A stretch of DNA of 64,000 bases, taken from positions 136,244-200,243 of the forward strand of contig JAEXDA010000019.1 of assembly GCA_023401925.1 (NCBI GenBank), in the 5' to 3' direction. Every line of letters starts with the position of its first letter. Position 1 is the stretch's first letter. Positions 8,776 through 17,754 of this stretch are shown in pieces. The position numbers and the translations under genes were made by a program. Source of the DNA: Bacillota bacterium (GTDB lineage Bacteria > Bacillota > UBA4882 > UBA8346). The notes under the pieces were generated by a model, which ran no database searches, was not told the DNA's origin, and worked only from the letters and a program-made list of their open reading frames with translations.

Positions 8776-8879
8776 TTCATTTTTCCTCGTGTTGAATAGC
8801 TCGAAATATTTTATAGCCCCATGACCCTTTGATTCACTGGAATTGCATTTCTTGTCAAAATATGTTTTGAATCACGCAG

Positions 8880-9467
8880 TTACAGCTTCAAAACAATTCC
8901 GATACATGCTGATGCCAGGATATATGCGACGGGAGATATCCGTTTCCCTTTTATTTTTATCTTATAGTACGCAAACAACATTACACCATAAATCGCCAGA
9001 TGGAGAAAGTTGAATAAGGCCAAAATACTACCCTTCTCCTTAAACGCATCCATACAAAATAACGTTTTCAAAAACAGACCCATGCAGGCCGAAATAATCA
9101 ATGCAATAACTGCCGGACGAATCCCATAAAACGCTTTCTGTACTAAACGGTTCTCTTTGAACTTTTGGAGCATATGGGCAATGATAATGATAATGATGAC
9201 ACCAGGCGTCACTAAGCTTAGTGCCGCTATGGCGCCGCCCCAAAACTTTCCGAAAATTACGCATCCTGCATAAACCGCCATATTAACGCCAACCGGCCCC
9301 GGCATCGACTGACTCACGGCAATAATCGTGGCCAGAGTTTCCGTTGAAAACCATCCCAATTTAATAGACATCTCATTAAAAAACGGGATACTGGCAAGAC
9401 CGCCTCCAACAGCAAAGAGGCCCGTTGTAAAAAATTTAAAAACGATTTGAAAAAACAGGTTATTCAC
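8880..9467 (-). CDS. Chromate transporter half protein (ChrA family)
   Basis: 195 residues and about six membrane segments. The N-terminal FKFFTTGLFAVGGGLASIPF and SQSMPGPVGVNMAVYAG are the ChrA domain signatures. Single-domain ChrA proteins work as pairs, and the partner is the upstream gene; the two overlap by 4 bases (GTGA). Classical substrates are chromate and sulfate, but many short-chain pairs are untested. The GTG start at 9467 follows GGGAGATGG. Its place between the PTS EIIB gene and nagB is unexpected. Confidence 0.9.
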   Translation of the reverse strand: MNNLFFQIVFKFFTTGLFAVGGGLASIPFFNEMSIKLGWFSTETLATIIAVSQSMPGPVGVNMAVYAGCVIFGKFWGGAIAALSLVTPGVIIIIIIAHMLQKFKENRLVQKAFYGIRPAVIALIISACMGLFLKTLFCMDAFKEKGSILALFNFLHLAIYGVMLFAYYKIKIKGKRISPVAYILASACIGIVLKL

Positions 9468-10018
9468 TTGTCATCCATCTCCCTCTTTTCCAGAATCGTC
9501 TTGATCACAATACCGGAGGCAACTGCCAGGATGACCAAAACCACTGTGCCGATACCCATAAAATAAGATAGCACAAATGTAAGCATACAAATAAAAATCC
9601 CCACCGTATCTTTGACAGAACTTTTCAAGAGATCCATGATCGATACGGTCATTAACATACATACGCCGATCTGAATTCCTGTGAGTGCATAGCCGATCAC
9701 GGGAATATCTTGAAAATTGGAGAGCAACGTGGCGATGACCGTAATGAGCAAAATAGATGGGCTAATAACACCCAAGGTGGCGAGGATCGCCCCCGGAATG
9801 CCTGCTCTTCCATAGCCGATAAAAGTAGCTGTATTAAGGGCGATAATGCCCGGTGTACTTTGACCAATGGCATAATAATCCATAATTTCCTCACGGGTTG
9901 CCCAATGATACTTTTCCACCACTTCTTTCTCAATCAAAGGCAGCATGGCATACCCGCCTCCAAAAGTAAAGAGGCCGATTTTAAACCACGTCCAATACTG
10001 TAGCAACAACTCTTTCAT
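9464..10018 (-). CDS. Chromate transporter half protein (ChrA family)
   Basis: 184 residues from the ATG at 10018, chosen for its GGAAAGG site over an upstream TTG. It has the paired ChrA signature FKIGLFTFGGGYAMLPLIEKEVV and GQSTPGIIALNTATFIGY, then hydrophobic helices. It is translationally coupled to the second half-transporter downstream. The two are inverted-topology partners, as in other two-gene ChrA systems. Inner-membrane protein; the substrate here is unknown. Confidence 0.9.
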   Translation of the reverse strand: MKELLLQYWTWFKIGLFTFGGGYAMLPLIEKEVVEKYHWATREEIMDYYAIGQSTPGIIALNTATFIGYGRAGIPGAILATLGVISPSILLITVIATLLSNFQDIPVIGYALTGIQIGVCMLMTVSIMDLLKSSVKDTVGIFICMLTFVLSYFMGIGTVVLVILAVASGIVIKTILEKREMDDK

Positions 10019-10091
10019 GCAGTTTTCCTTTCCCGCTCCGCCCAAATAACCCCTCAGGCTATTTGGTTCCCTCGTGTCTGTGATGGCCTGC

Positions 10092-10580
10092 TTACGATTC
10101 CATCTTTTTCAAGGCATCGTTCAGATCGAATTTTGCCTGGTCCGGGAGTATTTGTGCGGACATTTTTACATTCTTTCGATCCAATTCCTTCCACACTTCA
10201 ACTTCCTGCGGCGTCGCATAAACGTGACTCACCAGTTGGTCCCGGCCTTCCGCGGAGCGGACATTGCCGATGTTGACATTTGAAATTTCGATCCCCCGAT
10301 TGATCAAGTCGAGGATCGTCTGGGGCCCGCGCGCCAGAATCATCACTTTTTCACCTTGCCATGCGTCTGCTTTAATTTTTGCAACGGTGTCCTCAACCGT
10401 CAGGATTTCCGCTTTGACACCCACCGGCGTTGCCATCCGCAAAAGAGAACATTGAATCTTATCCTTCGCTGTTTTGTCATCGACTACCAGAATGCAAGTC
10501 ACACCGGTAGAACGAGTCCAACCCACCACAACCTGGCCGTGGATCAGGCGATCATCAATTCGAACCAAAACCGTTTTCAT
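10092..10580 (-). CDS. PTS mannose/sorbose-family EIIB component
   Basis: 162 residues. The phosphorylated histidine lies in VRIDDRLIHGQVVVGW (His14). EIIB accepts phosphate from EIIA and passes it to the sugar as it passes through EIIC/EIID. The start ATG overlaps the nagA stop by ATGA, so the two are coupled. It is separated from its EIIA, EIIC and EIID partners by nagA within the same operon. In LevR systems the EIIB also phosphorylates the activator when sugar is absent. Confidence 0.96.
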   Translation of the reverse strand: MKTVLVRIDDRLIHGQVVVGWTRSTGVTCILVVDDKTAKDKIQCSLLRMATPVGVKAEILTVEDTVAKIKADAWQGEKVMILARGPQTILDLINRGIEISNVNIGNVRSAEGRDQLVSHVYATPQEVEVWKELDRKNVKMSAQILPDQAKFDLNDALKKMES

Positions 10581-11761
10581 CTCTGCTTTTCTCCTTTATA
10601 AACAATCTCCCCGCGGACAATCGTCATATAAACCGATAAATCATCATTCAAGAGCACGAAGTCCCCGTCTTTTCCTTGGGAAATCGATCCTTTTCTATCA
10701 AAAACCCCAATGGAACGGGCCGGATTTTCCGATGCCATCCCAATCGCAGCACTTAGGGGGATATGCGTCAAATTCACCATATTTCTCACGGCATCGGATA
10801 GCGACAGCATACTTCCAGCCAAGGAACCCGTCTTTGTCCTGGCTTCCCCGTTTTGAACAGTTACCGTGGTCCCTTCCCATCTTTGAAATGTTCCGTCGCC
10901 CCGGCCCCTAGCATCCACACCGTCGGTAATGAGTATGCACCGCTCTGTTCCGGCCACTTTCAGCACCATCTCCATGATCGCCGGCGCGAGATGTTTCCCG
11001 TCAGCCGTCATCTCCAGGTATACCCCGGGACAATTCAGCAACGCGACAACAGGTCCGGGTTCCCGGTGGTGAATCGGCGGCATCGCGTTAAACAGATGAG
11101 TGCCTCTTCCCACGCCGGCCTGCAGCGCGGCCTGGGTCTGGCCATAATCAGCCTGCGTGTGGCCAATCGAAACCCGAACGCCTTGGTTTTTAAAAAATTC
11201 AATCGCTTCTCCCGCATAATCTATTTCAGGCGCTAAAGTCACAATCTTTAAGGAATCTCCGGCCGCCTCGGCAATCCGCTCCAGTTCTTCCTTGCTGGCG
11301 CATCGGATATGGCCTTCCATGTGAGCGCCCCGGTTCTTCGGATTGATGAACGGACCTTCCAAATGACTGCCCAAGATCTCAACCTGTCCCTTCACCGGAT
11401 TTCGGCTGGCCGCACGGAGACACCTCAGCGCTTTTTCTTCATCATCTACCTCCACACTGGTGGTGGTGCCCAGGCAGCTTGTTGTGCCGCCACGAATCAA
11501 AAATTCCGATATTTCGTGAATCGCCTCCGCTGTTCCTTCCATAAAATTGCGCCCACAGGCTCCATGCACATGGGTATCGATCAACCCCGGAGCAACAATC
11601 TTGCCGGAGCAGTCGATCCGCTCGTAGCCCGCGGGTGCCGTTTCCCCCTCCGGCAGCAGTCGGCCAATGCGATCCTCCTCCACCAAAACCCCACATTCTT
11701 TCATTTCTCCGCTTTCCAACAGAACGACGCCACCCAGCAGCGCTTTTTTTGTTTCGTTCAT
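10577..11761 (-). CDS. nagA: N-acetylglucosamine-6-phosphate deacetylase
   Basis: 394 residues, amidohydrolase fold. It removes acetate from N-acetylglucosamine-6-phosphate to feed NagB. Seen: GKIVAPGLIDTHVHGACGRNF with the HxH metal site, GSHLEGPFINPKNRGAH, SIGHTQADY, HLFNAMPPIHHREPG, and the catalytic Asp in CILITDGVDARG. The ATG at 11761 with GGAGG upstream is preferred; the frame stays open further upstream into the EIID gene. It sits between EIID and EIIB. Confidence 0.96.
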   Translation of the reverse strand: MNETKKALLGGVVLLESGEMKECGVLVEEDRIGRLLPEGETAPAGYERIDCSGKIVAPGLIDTHVHGACGRNFMEGTAEAIHEISEFLIRGGTTSCLGTTTSVEVDDEEKALRCLRAASRNPVKGQVEILGSHLEGPFINPKNRGAHMEGHIRCASKEELERIAEAAGDSLKIVTLAPEIDYAGEAIEFFKNQGVRVSIGHTQADYGQTQAALQAGVGRGTHLFNAMPPIHHREPGPVVALLNCPGVYLEMTADGKHLAPAIMEMVLKVAGTERCILITDGVDARGRGDGTFQRWEGTTVTVQNGEARTKTGSLAGSMLSLSDAVRNMVNLTHIPLSAAIGMASENPARSIGVFDRKGSISQGKDGDFVLLNDDLSVYMTIVRGEIVYKGEKQR

Positions 11762-11828
11762 CAGCAACCTCCACGGTATTTCCGGAGGGAGGGATATGAT
11801 CATATCCCCCACTCCGGAAACAACCTTA

Positions 11829-12656
11829 TTAAAGAATACCCAACATGCCCAGCACGAATCCAACAACGATAATACCCACCATCACAACAGTGGTGCTCTT
11901 CCCTTTTCTGATGAAGGCAAAGACGCCCAAGGTTGCGCAAAGAGGCAGCATTTTGGGGAGGATGGTATTAAACATGCCTTGCAGCGCCACGCTAGCACCA
12001 CCCACCGTATAAGCCAGCGGAGTGGCGATATTCAAAGTAGTGGCAACCAACGCTCCGACAACCAGCAAGCCGAGAATGGTGGCCGCTTCCATCCACTTCT
12101 GGATCTGCATGCCTTCCATCTTCTCCAGGAATTGGTCGGCCAGGAAATAACCCTTGTGTACGCCCCACCACTGGGAGCCGAAATGTACGACATTGATTAG
12201 CAACACAAACAAAATAGGCGCGATCGCACTGCCGCTTAGCGCCAGAGAAGCGCAGATACCGGCTACGATAGGACGGTAGGTACTAAAAAACAGGGAGTCG
12301 CCAAGACCGGCCAAAGGACCCATCAGAGCGCCCTTAACCGCCTGGATGTTCTCTTCATCGACTTCCTCACCCTTCGCCTTTCGCTCCTCCATGGAGGCCA
12401 CAATCCCAAAAATAATTCCGCCCACCCAGGGATGGGTATTGAAGTAACCGGAGTGACGCTTATAAGCCGCGATGCGGTCCTCCTTGTTTTTGTACAACTT
12501 GTTCAACAGGGGGATCAATGCCCAAATAAAGCCAAGCCCCTGCATCCGCTCGAAGTTAAAAGCGGACTGAATCGCATTGGAACGGAAGAACAGTCTTCGT
12601 AAGTCTTTCTTTTCGATTTGATTTGCGGTCGTAACCGCGTTCATTTCTTTATTCAT
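11829..12656 (-). CDS. PTS mannose-family EIID component
   Basis: 275 residues. The family start KKDLRRLFFRSNAIQSAFNFERMQGLGF and the central GPLAGLGDSLFFSTYRPI are typical EIID. It is a membrane protein that forms the sugar channel with EIIC. The ATG at 12656 follows GGAGG; 15 bases separate it from the EIIC stop. Substrate preference within the family cannot be read from sequence; nagA and nagB in the operon point to an amino sugar. Confidence 0.96.
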   Translation of the reverse strand: MNKEMNAVTTANQIEKKDLRRLFFRSNAIQSAFNFERMQGLGFIWALIPLLNKLYKNKEDRIAAYKRHSGYFNTHPWVGGIIFGIVASMEERKAKGEEVDEENIQAVKGALMGPLAGLGDSLFFSTYRPIVAGICASLALSGSAIAPILFVLLINVVHFGSQWWGVHKGYFLADQFLEKMEGMQIQKWMEAATILGLLVVGALVATTLNIATPLAYTVGGASVALQGMFNTILPKMLPLCATLGVFAFIRKGKSTTVVMVGIIVVGFVLGMLGIL

Positions 12657-12671
12657 GTCGGTTCCCTCCTC

Positions 12672-13415
12672 TCAATGATTCGCTGCCGGTTGGTTCCGGC
12701 TCACATACAAAAGCACGTAGGCAATTCCAAGAACAGCCACACCCATAACGCCAAAAGCTGGAATATAGGCGGCGATGGCAAAACCAATAAAGAAATACGG
12801 CATCAGCTTCTTAACACCAAGATTGTTGAGGAGCAAGCCAAAGCCCAAAGCCGGTAATAGCCCGCCAACAGCCTTGATACCCGCCATAATGTTGGCCGGA
12901 ATAGCGGTCGTCATCGCCGTGATGTACTCCGAGCCAAAATACAGCGCCAGGAACGTGGGCAAAAAATAGGCGAGAAAATGGATTAGGTTGCCCACCTGAA
13001 CCATCAGAGAGATGCCTCCGGAGTTGCTGTCAGCGGCGTACTTATCAACGCCGTGAGCCAGAAAAGAACACACTGTTTTTGCAAACAACTCCAACGAGCT
13101 GGCCACCACGGCGGTGGGAATCGCCACCAACAGAGCCCCTTCCAGGCCGGAACCGCTGGTTACAGCGACCGCGGTACCCAACACACTGGCAATCGCCACG
13201 TTTGAAGGTACAGAACCGCCGATCGCCTGAGCGCCCATGAACACCAATTCCAGAGATGCGCCGACCTTCAGACCGGTACTTAGGTCACCAAGAATCAAGC
13301 CAATCAACGGTCCGAGCACGATCGGCCTTTCCAGTTGACAATCTCCAAGCATCCGGCGCTGCAAATAAGCAAGGCCAGCAATCAAACTTACAATTAAAAT
13401 GCTGATAAAACTCAT
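12672..13415 (-). CDS. PTS mannose/sorbose-family EIIC component
   Basis: 247 residues, hydrophobic throughout. LERPIVLGPLIGLILGDL and KVGASLELVFMGAQAIGGSVP are the conserved EIIC-Man segments. Membrane permease subunit working with EIID. Its ATG overlaps the EIIA stop by 4 bases (ATGA), a sign of coupled translation. Confidence 0.96.
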   Translation of the reverse strand: MSFISILIVSLIAGLAYLQRRMLGDCQLERPIVLGPLIGLILGDLSTGLKVGASLELVFMGAQAIGGSVPSNVAIASVLGTAVAVTSGSGLEGALLVAIPTAVVASSLELFAKTVCSFLAHGVDKYAADSNSGGISLMVQVGNLIHFLAYFLPTFLALYFGSEYITAMTTAIPANIMAGIKAVGGLLPALGFGLLLNNLGVKKLMPYFFIGFAIAAYIPAFGVMGVAVLGIAYVLLYVSRNQPAANH

Positions 13416-13864
13416 ATTTGCCCCCCTACTTTCTTTTCATCAGTTTTTGATCCACCCGATAAACTTGTCTGTAATAGTTCGCCGAGATCCGCGATGGTTT
13501 CCGCGGCAACCGTCATGATATGTTCCTTCAGTGCCACGATGTCCATGCTATCCTTCAGCAACAGCGCTTCCGTCAGCATGCCAAGGTTAAGACCGGATAC
13601 CACATGTAAATCAGGAGTTTCTGGTGTTAACCCCGTGGCAACACGCGCCGGACTTCCTCCGGGAATATCCACCAAACAGAGAACCTGATCGCCCTTCTTG
13701 ATGGCAGCCAATTCTTTCTGAAGAGCGTCTTCCACATTCTCCGCTCCTTGGCCGGGATACAATTCAATCGTCCGGACGCCTTCCGTTCCTCCACTGATGA
13801 TAGCCGCCGTCTCAAGCATCGCTTTTCCCAATCCGGCATGTGTCGCCAATATGATGTGAAGCAT
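13412..13864 (-). CDS. PTS mannose-family EIIA component
   Basis: 150 residues from ATG 13864, set by the GGGAGGGGGG site just upstream. The phosphorylated histidine is His9 in LATHAGLGKAMLETA. A second family segment is VLCLVDIPGGSPARVA. It accepts phosphate from HPr and hands it to EIIB. Encoded 76 bases after Enzyme I. Confidence 0.95.
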   Translation of the reverse strand: MLHIILATHAGLGKAMLETAAIISGGTEGVRTIELYPGQGAENVEDALQKELAAIKKGDQVLCLVDIPGGSPARVATGLTPETPDLHVVSGLNLGMLTEALLLKDSMDIVALKEHIMTVAAETIADLGELLQTSLSGGSKTDEKKVGGQI

Positions 13865-13940
13865 TTTCCCCCCCCTCCCGTATTTTTTTGCTATGAGTAA
13901 ACTGCGGATGTGACTCCGACTCATTGCCTGTATAATAAAT

Positions 13941-15668
13941 TCAGCAGACTACCCCTTCAGCCGTTGCAGCGAGAATTTGCTCCACCGCCGCCGCTGTCTC
14001 TTGATTGCATATCTCATCGGCAATATGCTCCGCCACTTCTCTGGATACGCCGGTAATGACCCGTTTGACCGGGGCCATACCGGCGGCGCTCATACTCAAT
14101 GTTCGAAGGCCCAGTCCAACCAAGGCAATCGCCGCACGGGGATCGCCTCCCATCTCTCCGCAAACCGAAAGCGGTTTCCCATACTTGGAAAACTGCTCTG
14201 CGACCAATCGAATCAGCCTGAAAACCGCCGGATGATAATTCTGATAATAAGCGTCCACTGTCTGATTCATCCGGTCTGCCGCCATTAAATACTGGCACAA
14301 GTCGTTTGTGCCGATACTGGCAAAATCCACTTCCTTCACCGCTTTATCAGCGATCAACGCAATGGACGGAATCTCGATCATGATTCCCAGCTTGATGTCT
14401 TTGTTGTAGGGAATACCTTCTCCCTCCAGTTCTTTCATGACCATCTGAACAAACGCCTTGGCTTTCCGAAAGTCGTCCAAACTACCAACCATCGGGAACA
14501 TGATCCGAAGATCACCGAAGTAGGAAGCGCGCAGCGCTGCGCGTAGCTGGGTACGGAAGATTTCTTTTTCCTCCAGGCAAAGACGCAAAGCGCGCCTGCC
14601 CAGAAAAGGGTTCTCCTCTTGCGGCAGCTCCATGTAGGGCAGCTGTTTGTCGCCTCCAATATCCAAAGTCCGCAAAATCACCGGTTTTCCACAGAACGCT
14701 TCCACCGCAGCCTTATAGGCCTTGTACTGCAACTCCTCGTCCGGCAATTTCTCCTTGCTTTGCATAAAAAGGAACTCGCTACGCATCAGGCCAACCCCGT
14801 CGGCCGCGGCAATTTCTTCGGGGCTCAAAACATCGACCGCGGAGATATTCACTTCGATGTCAACCACCGTACCGTCCTTGGTAACCGCCCGGACATCCCG
14901 GTATGCATTCATCGTCTGAAAATGCTTTAGACCTTCCAGCTGTATCCGCTGATAGTATTCTTTTTCCTGCTTATCCGGACCCAGAATCACAACTCCCTTT
15001 GTTGCGTCAACAATCACTTCTTCTCCGTCGCTAACACAAGAAAGCACACCATTCACACCGAGCACAGTAGGAATGCCGAAGCTTCTTGCAACAATAGCCG
15101 TGTGAGACGTTACCCCGCCGATTTCGGTTACGATGGCCCGTACATTTTTACGGTCGATTGTCGCGGTATCGGAAGGAAAGAGCTCCCGTGCAAACACCAC
15201 ATAGGGTTCCAGCAGCAGCGATAAATTCTGCTCCGGCTTTCCGGCAAGGCAGCGCAAGATACGGTTGCGGACATCCTTTAGGTCCGCCACGCGTTCCTGG
15301 GTAAATTCATTTTCGGCTTGAGCCAATACACCGATGAACATGTCATAGGTTTCAGAAATCGCCTGCGAGACTGTTTTTGCGCCAGCAATCAGCCCGCGGA
15401 TCTCTTGATCGATAGCTTCGTCGTTTAACAAAATCTGATGAGCCTGAAAAATTTTCCCTTTCTCCGGATCGCACCGGGACAGAGACGCCTCAATACGGCC
15501 CAATTCTTCCCGGGCATGTGCGAGCGCCCGTTCATAAGCCTTCAGTTTCTCCTCCACGCCGCTCAGGCCATCTGCTTCATACGCCACGCCGGCCGGATCA
15601 TAGGGTTGGTAGATCAAGGCCTTTCCGAACACAACGCCGTTGTAAACCGCAATCCCGCTTTTCTTCAT
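13941..15668 (-). CDS. ptsI: PTS Enzyme I (phosphoenolpyruvate-protein phosphotransferase)
   Basis: 575 residues, standard length. It takes phosphate from phosphoenolpyruvate to HPr. The active histidine is in GGVTSHTAIVARSFGIP (about residue 189). Further signatures are DGVGLMRSEFLFM, GTNDLCQYLMAADR and the catalytic Cys in SVCGEMGGDP. The ATG at 15668 follows AAAAGGAG and lies 4 bases after the HPr stop. Having its own Enzyme I and HPr inside a sugar operon suggests either a dedicated phosphate chain or the only general PTS genes of this genome. Confidence 0.97.
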   Translation of the reverse strand: MKKSGIAVYNGVVFGKALIYQPYDPAGVAYEADGLSGVEEKLKAYERALAHAREELGRIEASLSRCDPEKGKIFQAHQILLNDEAIDQEIRGLIAGAKTVSQAISETYDMFIGVLAQAENEFTQERVADLKDVRNRILRCLAGKPEQNLSLLLEPYVVFARELFPSDTATIDRKNVRAIVTEIGGVTSHTAIVARSFGIPTVLGVNGVLSCVSDGEEVIVDATKGVVILGPDKQEKEYYQRIQLEGLKHFQTMNAYRDVRAVTKDGTVVDIEVNISAVDVLSPEEIAAADGVGLMRSEFLFMQSKEKLPDEELQYKAYKAAVEAFCGKPVILRTLDIGGDKQLPYMELPQEENPFLGRRALRLCLEEKEIFRTQLRAALRASYFGDLRIMFPMVGSLDDFRKAKAFVQMVMKELEGEGIPYNKDIKLGIMIEIPSIALIADKAVKEVDFASIGTNDLCQYLMAADRMNQTVDAYYQNYHPAVFRLIRLVAEQFSKYGKPLSVCGEMGGDPRAAIALVGLGLRTLSMSAAGMAPVKRVITGVSREVAEHIADEICNQETAAAVEQILAATAEGVVC

Positions 15669-15672
15669 GGCC

Positions 15673-15951
15673 TTACTCCTTTTCTCCAAAACCGGACTCC
15701 ACCACCGCGATCAGCGTATCAACCGCTTCCCGCTCGTCCGCGCCTTCCGCCGTGATCCCAATCTGGCTGCCGCAGGCGACGGAAAGTGATAATACCAGCA
15801 CCAGTGATTTGGCGTTGACCTTTGTGCCGGGTTGCTCGTTTTTGTGAATTGTTATCGCAGATTTAAACTTGATCGCTTCCTTCACGAGATCCGCCGCCGG
15901 CCTCGCATGAAGGCCGGACTTGTTGCAAACTGTTGTCTGTCTTGTGTACAC
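15673..15951 (-). CDS. ptsH: Phosphocarrier protein HPr
   Basis: 92 residues. Active histidine His15 in NKSGLHARPAADLV. The regulatory serine region is present as VNAKSLVLVLSL (Ser49, aligned with Ser46 of Bacillus HPr), so HPr kinase control is possible. GTG start at 15951 behind AAAGGAG. It lies between the degenerate HPr paralogue and Enzyme I, and carries phosphate to EIIA in the cytoplasm. Confidence 0.95.
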   Translation of the reverse strand: MYTRQTTVCNKSGLHARPAADLVKEAIKFKSAITIHKNEQPGTKVNAKSLVLVLSLSVACGSQIGITAEGADEREAVDTLIAVVESGFGEKE

Positions 15952-15982
15952 CGTGTGACTCCTTTATCTTTAAAAATAGATC

Positions 15983-16240
15983 CTACCGATATTTATCCAT
16001 ATACGCCGAAAGCTGCTCCAACGCTTCCTGCTCGTCCACTCCCTCGGCGCGAAGCGCAAACTCGGCGCCGGGGAAGATGTCTGCACCTATAAAGCCCAAG
16101 AAGGATTTCGCATCAAAACATTTTTCGTTACAACAGATTTCGATTTTGCTGTGGAACCCTCCCGCTACAATAACAAATCCACTGACAAAACCCATATCTG
16201 TGTCTGGTGCAAACGGCAGCCGAAATTCTTTCATCGTCAT
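15983..16240 (-). CDS. HPr paralogue lacking the active-site histidine (Crh-like)
   Basis: 85 residues from ATG 16240. The frame is open to 16261, but that start would sit at or just beyond the predicted transcription start. The C-terminal two thirds read as HPr (IEICCNEKCFDAKSFLGFIG, then EFALRAEGVDEQEALEQL). At the place of GLHARPA it has DTDMGFVS, so no phosphorylatable histidine; by hand alignment an Asp occupies the His15 position. The AKS serine is kept. This is the pattern of Crh-type regulatory HPr relatives, although the sequence is not especially close to Bacillus Crh. First gene of the sigma-54 operon. Confidence 0.75.
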   Translation of the reverse strand: MTMKEFRLPFAPDTDMGFVSGFVIVAGGFHSKIEICCNEKCFDAKSFLGFIGADIFPGAEFALRAEGVDEQEALEQLSAYMDKYR

Positions 16241-16271
16241 GGCGTCTTCCCACCCTTCCATTCATTTCTAT

Positions 16272-16288
16272 ATGCAATTTTTGTGCCA
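16272..16288 (-). promoter_or_regulatory. Sigma-54 (-24/-12) promoter of the amino-sugar PTS operon
   Basis: The minus strand reads TGGCAC-AAAAA-TTGCAT, a near-perfect match to TGGCAC-N5-TTGCW. Transcription would start about 16262, just upstream of the HPr-like gene. The adjacent divergent rpoN and LevR-type genes supply the matching sigma factor and activator. No convincing upstream activator palindrome was found in 16289-16370. Confidence 0.9.
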
Positions 16289-16344
16289 CCAAAATGTATT
16301 TTCTAAAATATTGATTAAATTTTTTTTTAAACTAGGTTACGGTA

Positions 16345-16353
16345 TGATATAAT
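16345..16353 (+). promoter_or_regulatory. Extended -10 promoter for rpoN-levR
   Basis: TGATATAAT is a perfect extended -10 (TGnTATAAT). The -35 area is only a T/A tract. Predicted start near 16360, which makes the ATG at 16387 (with GAAGG upstream) the better rpoN start than the ATG at 16369. Confidence 0.55.
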
Positions 16354-16386
16354 TAAACATAATCATTCATGAAGGTATCGTTAAAT

Positions 16387-17736
16387 ATGGAATATTCTCT
16401 GCAAAACAAACAAATTCAAAAAATGATGCCGCAGACCCTGCACAGCCTGCAGCTTCTTTCGATGCCGCTGTTTTCCCTGACCAGGTATTTAGGGGCCATG
16501 GTTTTGAATAACCCATACCTGGAGCTACGTTATGACACGCAGGAAACACTGTTTCCCTTTTACAATATACCCCATAGAACATCGCCAAACCCGGCTGACA
16601 GCGGACTGGCTGAAACGGCGAGCCCTTCGTCAGGCTCCCTCTCCCGGCCGTTGGCGTTGAAGGAACCATTATTCGTCCGTGAAGAAAGCTCCCTCTATGA
16701 ACATCTGCGGTTTCAAGCCGGATTTTGTGCTTTTTCCCCGAAGGAAGCCGTATTCGCCGAATACCTGATCTTCAACATCAATAGCGCCGGCTATCTTGAC
16801 GAAAATCTTGATAGGGCTGCAGCCGCCACTAGTTGTAGCCGTGAACTGGCCGAACGTGTCTTAAAAGTTGTCCAAACCTTCACTCCACGCGGCATAGGCG
16901 CCAGAAGTCTCAGTGAATGTCTCATGCTGCAGGTTGACAGCCAGATCGCCGATTATGATATCCTGATGCAAATTCTGCAGGGGGATCTTCCCGCGTTGGC
17001 CGCCCGTCAGTTTTCCTCCCTGAAACGGAAATACAAAATCAGCTGTTCACGTATTCAACAAATACTGGACTATGTGCAGACACTGGACCCAAAGCCGGGA
17101 AGCCGTTTCTCTAACAACCCGTTTACCCCTTACATCCTGGCGGACGCCGTGGTCAACCTCTCCGGACAGCATCCGGAAATCTCGATCCACGGTGAAGCAT
17201 CTTCCCTGCTCTCTTTCGACCCGGACTATATGAAGGGTGTAATCGACGCGGCAGCGTCGGAATTTCTAAAAGAGAAAAAAAACGAGGCCGCCAGCTTGAT
17301 CGGCAGCCTTACTATGCGATATCATGCTTTACAGCTGCTCGTCTCCTATCTAGTCGTCAAGCAGCACCCCTTCTTTGCCCATGGCCCGGAAGCTCTTCGT
17401 CCTATGACGCAAAAACAAGCAGCAGCAGCCATTGGAATGAACCCTTCCACAATTTGCCGCTGCATCCACGAAAAATACCTCAGTACACCATGGGGAACTT
17501 TCCCTTTCCGTTACTTTTTCTCCAATCCATTAAACGACAGTGATTGTCCCGCGGAGGTTGCCCGTAACACGATCCGGGCTTTAATCGCAGGAGAGGATAA
17601 GTCCGCTCCGCTATGCGATACGGATATTGTGCGACACTTGGCGGAAAACGATATTCATATTTCCCGGAGAACCGTCGCCAAATATCGTTCTCAGCTTGGA
17701 ATTGGCGGCCAATCCATGCGAATCCGCTATGTATGA
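16387..17736 (+). CDS. rpoN: RNA polymerase sigma-54 factor
   Basis: 449 residues. The N-terminal activator-interacting region is Q-rich (YSLQNKQIQKMMPQTLHSLQLLSMPL). The core-binding part contains LDPKPGSRF. The promoter-binding part has a helix-turn-helix (KQAAAAIGMNPSTICRCIHEKYL) and ends with the RpoN box ISRRTVAKYRSQLGI. Start chosen at 16387, where the family N-terminus begins and a GAAGG site precedes it. Divergent from the operon that carries a perfect -24/-12 promoter, and followed after 18 bases by the LevR-type activator. Confidence 0.95.
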   Translation: MEYSLQNKQIQKMMPQTLHSLQLLSMPLFSLTRYLGAMVLNNPYLELRYDTQETLFPFYNIPHRTSPNPADSGLAETASPSSGSLSRPLALKEPLFVREESSLYEHLRFQAGFCAFSPKEAVFAEYLIFNINSAGYLDENLDRAAAATSCSRELAERVLKVVQTFTPRGIGARSLSECLMLQVDSQIADYDILMQILQGDLPALAARQFSSLKRKYKISCSRIQQILDYVQTLDPKPGSRFSNNPFTPYILADAVVNLSGQHPEISIHGEASSLLSFDPDYMKGVIDAAASEFLKEKKNEAASLIGSLTMRYHALQLLVSYLVVKQHPFFAHGPEALRPMTQKQAAAAIGMNPSTICRCIHEKYLSTPWGTFPFRYFFSNPLNDSDCPAEVARNTIRALIAGEDKSAPLCDTDIVRHLAENDIHISRRTVAKYRSQLGIGGQSMRIRYV

Positions 17737-17754
17737 CCTATCGGCAGGATATGT

